Assembly: GCA_022361535.1 (NCBI GenBank)
Contig: JAKSAU010000186.1
Coordinates: forward strand, 1 to 15,172
Source: Desulfobacterales bacterium
GTDB taxonomy: Bacteria > Desulfobacterota > Desulfobacteria > Desulfobacterales > Desulfobacteraceae
Reading direction: 5' to 3'
DNA length: 15,172 nt
Part shown: in pieces, positions 14,561-15,172 of the stretch
Layout of the letters: each line of letters starts with the position of its first letter
Numbering within the stretch: the first letter of the stretch is position 1
Program-made: the position numbers and the translations under genes
Notes under the pieces: generated by a model
The model's database searches: none
Seen by the model: the letters and a program-made list of their open reading frames with translations, nothing else
What the model was told of the DNA's origin: nothing

Positions 14561-15172
14561 ATGGAAACCCCATCCATAGAACAACGAACGGGAAAGGTTG
14601 ATTTTTCATCCATACGGAATAGTGAAACCCAACCTCCCAAGCACCATATACTCATCGTGGACGATGATCTTTCTATTTTGGATATGTTTGAACGAGCGAT
14701 GAATGTTGCCGGACACAAATGCTCGGTCGCCTCCAGCGGAGAATCTGCACTGGATATCATGAAACAGACCCCTGTTGATGTGGTAATTACAGATATTAAT
14801 ATGCCTCAGATGGACGGGATTGAGCTTGCATCCCGGGTGGTCCAGCAATTCTCTGCTGACGTCATCGTCATGACCGGCCAGGCCAAAGGGTATCAATACG
14901 ATGAAATAATTAACATCGGTGCCAGCGACTTTGTAGAAAAACCTTTTTCCATTCAGGAGATCATCCTTCGCATCCGAAGGGTTTTAAGAGAACGCCAGCT
15001 CAAAGAGGCAACCCAAAACTCCCATCAGGAACTCAAACAGGCGTATGTAGATTCTATTCACCGGCTGGTCCTGGCCTCGGAATTCAAAGATGAAGATACG
15101 GGCGACCATATTATCCGTATTGGTGAATATGCATCCTTTATTGCCAATAGACTTAATCTGGATGATCAGTAT
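14561..15172 (+). CDS. Response regulator with receiver and HD-GYP domain (3' end outside window)
   Basis: The reading frame is open from ATG 14561 (GAGG upstream) to the last base, 204 codons. Residues 28-145 are a receiver domain: HILIVDDDLSILD, phospho-acceptor D78 in VITDINMPQMDG, T105 in IVMTGQ and K127 in FVEKPFS. After a helical linker (about 141-165), the sequence VLASEFKDEDTGDHIIRIGEYA begins an HD-GYP domain, with the first conserved histidine at H183. Complete proteins of this kind hydrolyse cyclic di-GMP when phosphorylated, but the metal-binding HD and GYP motifs are beyond the window edge and cannot be checked. It is divergent from the hybrid-kinase operon, 244 bp from the binding-protein start, and is a plausible partner of that kinase. 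Confidence 0.9.
   Translation, partial: METPSIEQRTGKVDFSSIRNSETQPPKHHILIVDDDLSILDMFERAMNVAGHKCSVASSGESALDIMKQTPVDVVITDINMPQMDGIELASRVVQQFSADVIVMTGQAKGYQYDEIINIGASDFVEKPFSIQEIILRIRRVLRERQLKEATQNSHQELKQAYVDSIHRLVLASEFKDEDTGDHIIRIGEYASFIANRLNLDDQY

Noticed and set aside
1..15172. CRISPR array, tRNA/rRNA genes, insertion sequence or prophage
   Set aside because: Reading both strands showed no regularly spaced repeats, no rRNA or recognisable tRNA cloverleaf, and no transposase, integrase or phage structural gene.

Overview
The window looks like chromosomal DNA of an anaerobic, probably sulfate-reducing deltaproteobacterium (Desulfobacterota, Desulfobacter/Desulfobacula-like). This is an inference from gene content: a complete nickel CO dehydrogenase, acetate kinase, large sensor kinases and an HD-GYP regulator, with moderate GC and AT-rich intergenic DNA. 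No 16S rRNA or other decisive marker is present. There are twelve supported protein genes, two of them cut by the window edges. No tRNA, rRNA, CRISPR array, transposase or phage gene was seen.

Left part (1-2540): the last codons of a gene entering from the left, a 445-bp intergenic stretch with a long hairpin element (148-226), and cooS (514-2475). cooS encodes a CO dehydrogenase catalytic subunit with all B-, C- and D-cluster ligands, and it ends in a strong intrinsic terminator. No cooF, cooC or acetyl-CoA synthase gene accompanies it here.

Middle part (2540-8300): a second, 140-bp hairpin element (2578-2717) shares an internal 16-mer with the first. It abuts an extended -10 promoter ahead of a two-gene ABC exporter of the FetA/FetB type. 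Next come a TetR/BetI-like regulator with its own near-consensus promoter, a convergent AEC-family permease, a divergent FadR-type GntR regulator and acetate kinase (ackA), which has a clean terminator. A perfect 14+5+14 bp palindrome lies between the permease and the GntR gene and is the obvious candidate operator.

Right part (8300-15172): a compact metallo-beta-lactamase-fold hydrolase, a divergent unrecognised small membrane protein, and a minus-strand operon of three genes: periplasmic solute-binding protein, membrane-bound hybrid histidine kinase (sensor, PAS, HisKA/HATPase, receiver) and M24 metallopeptidase/creatinase-fold hydrolase. The first two overlap by ATGA and the last two are 20 nt apart. 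Divergent from this operon, behind a TTGACA/TATACT promoter with phased repeats, is a response regulator whose receiver is followed by the start of an HD-GYP domain; the window ends inside it. The inferred unit is a ligand-sensing signalling module in which a binding protein without a permease feeds a kinase, with a hydrolase and a probable c-di-GMP phosphodiesterase as outputs.

The most noteworthy observations are the two related long-hairpin intergenic elements, the binding protein/hybrid kinase/M24 operon facing an HD-GYP regulator, and the large palindrome upstream of the GntR gene.
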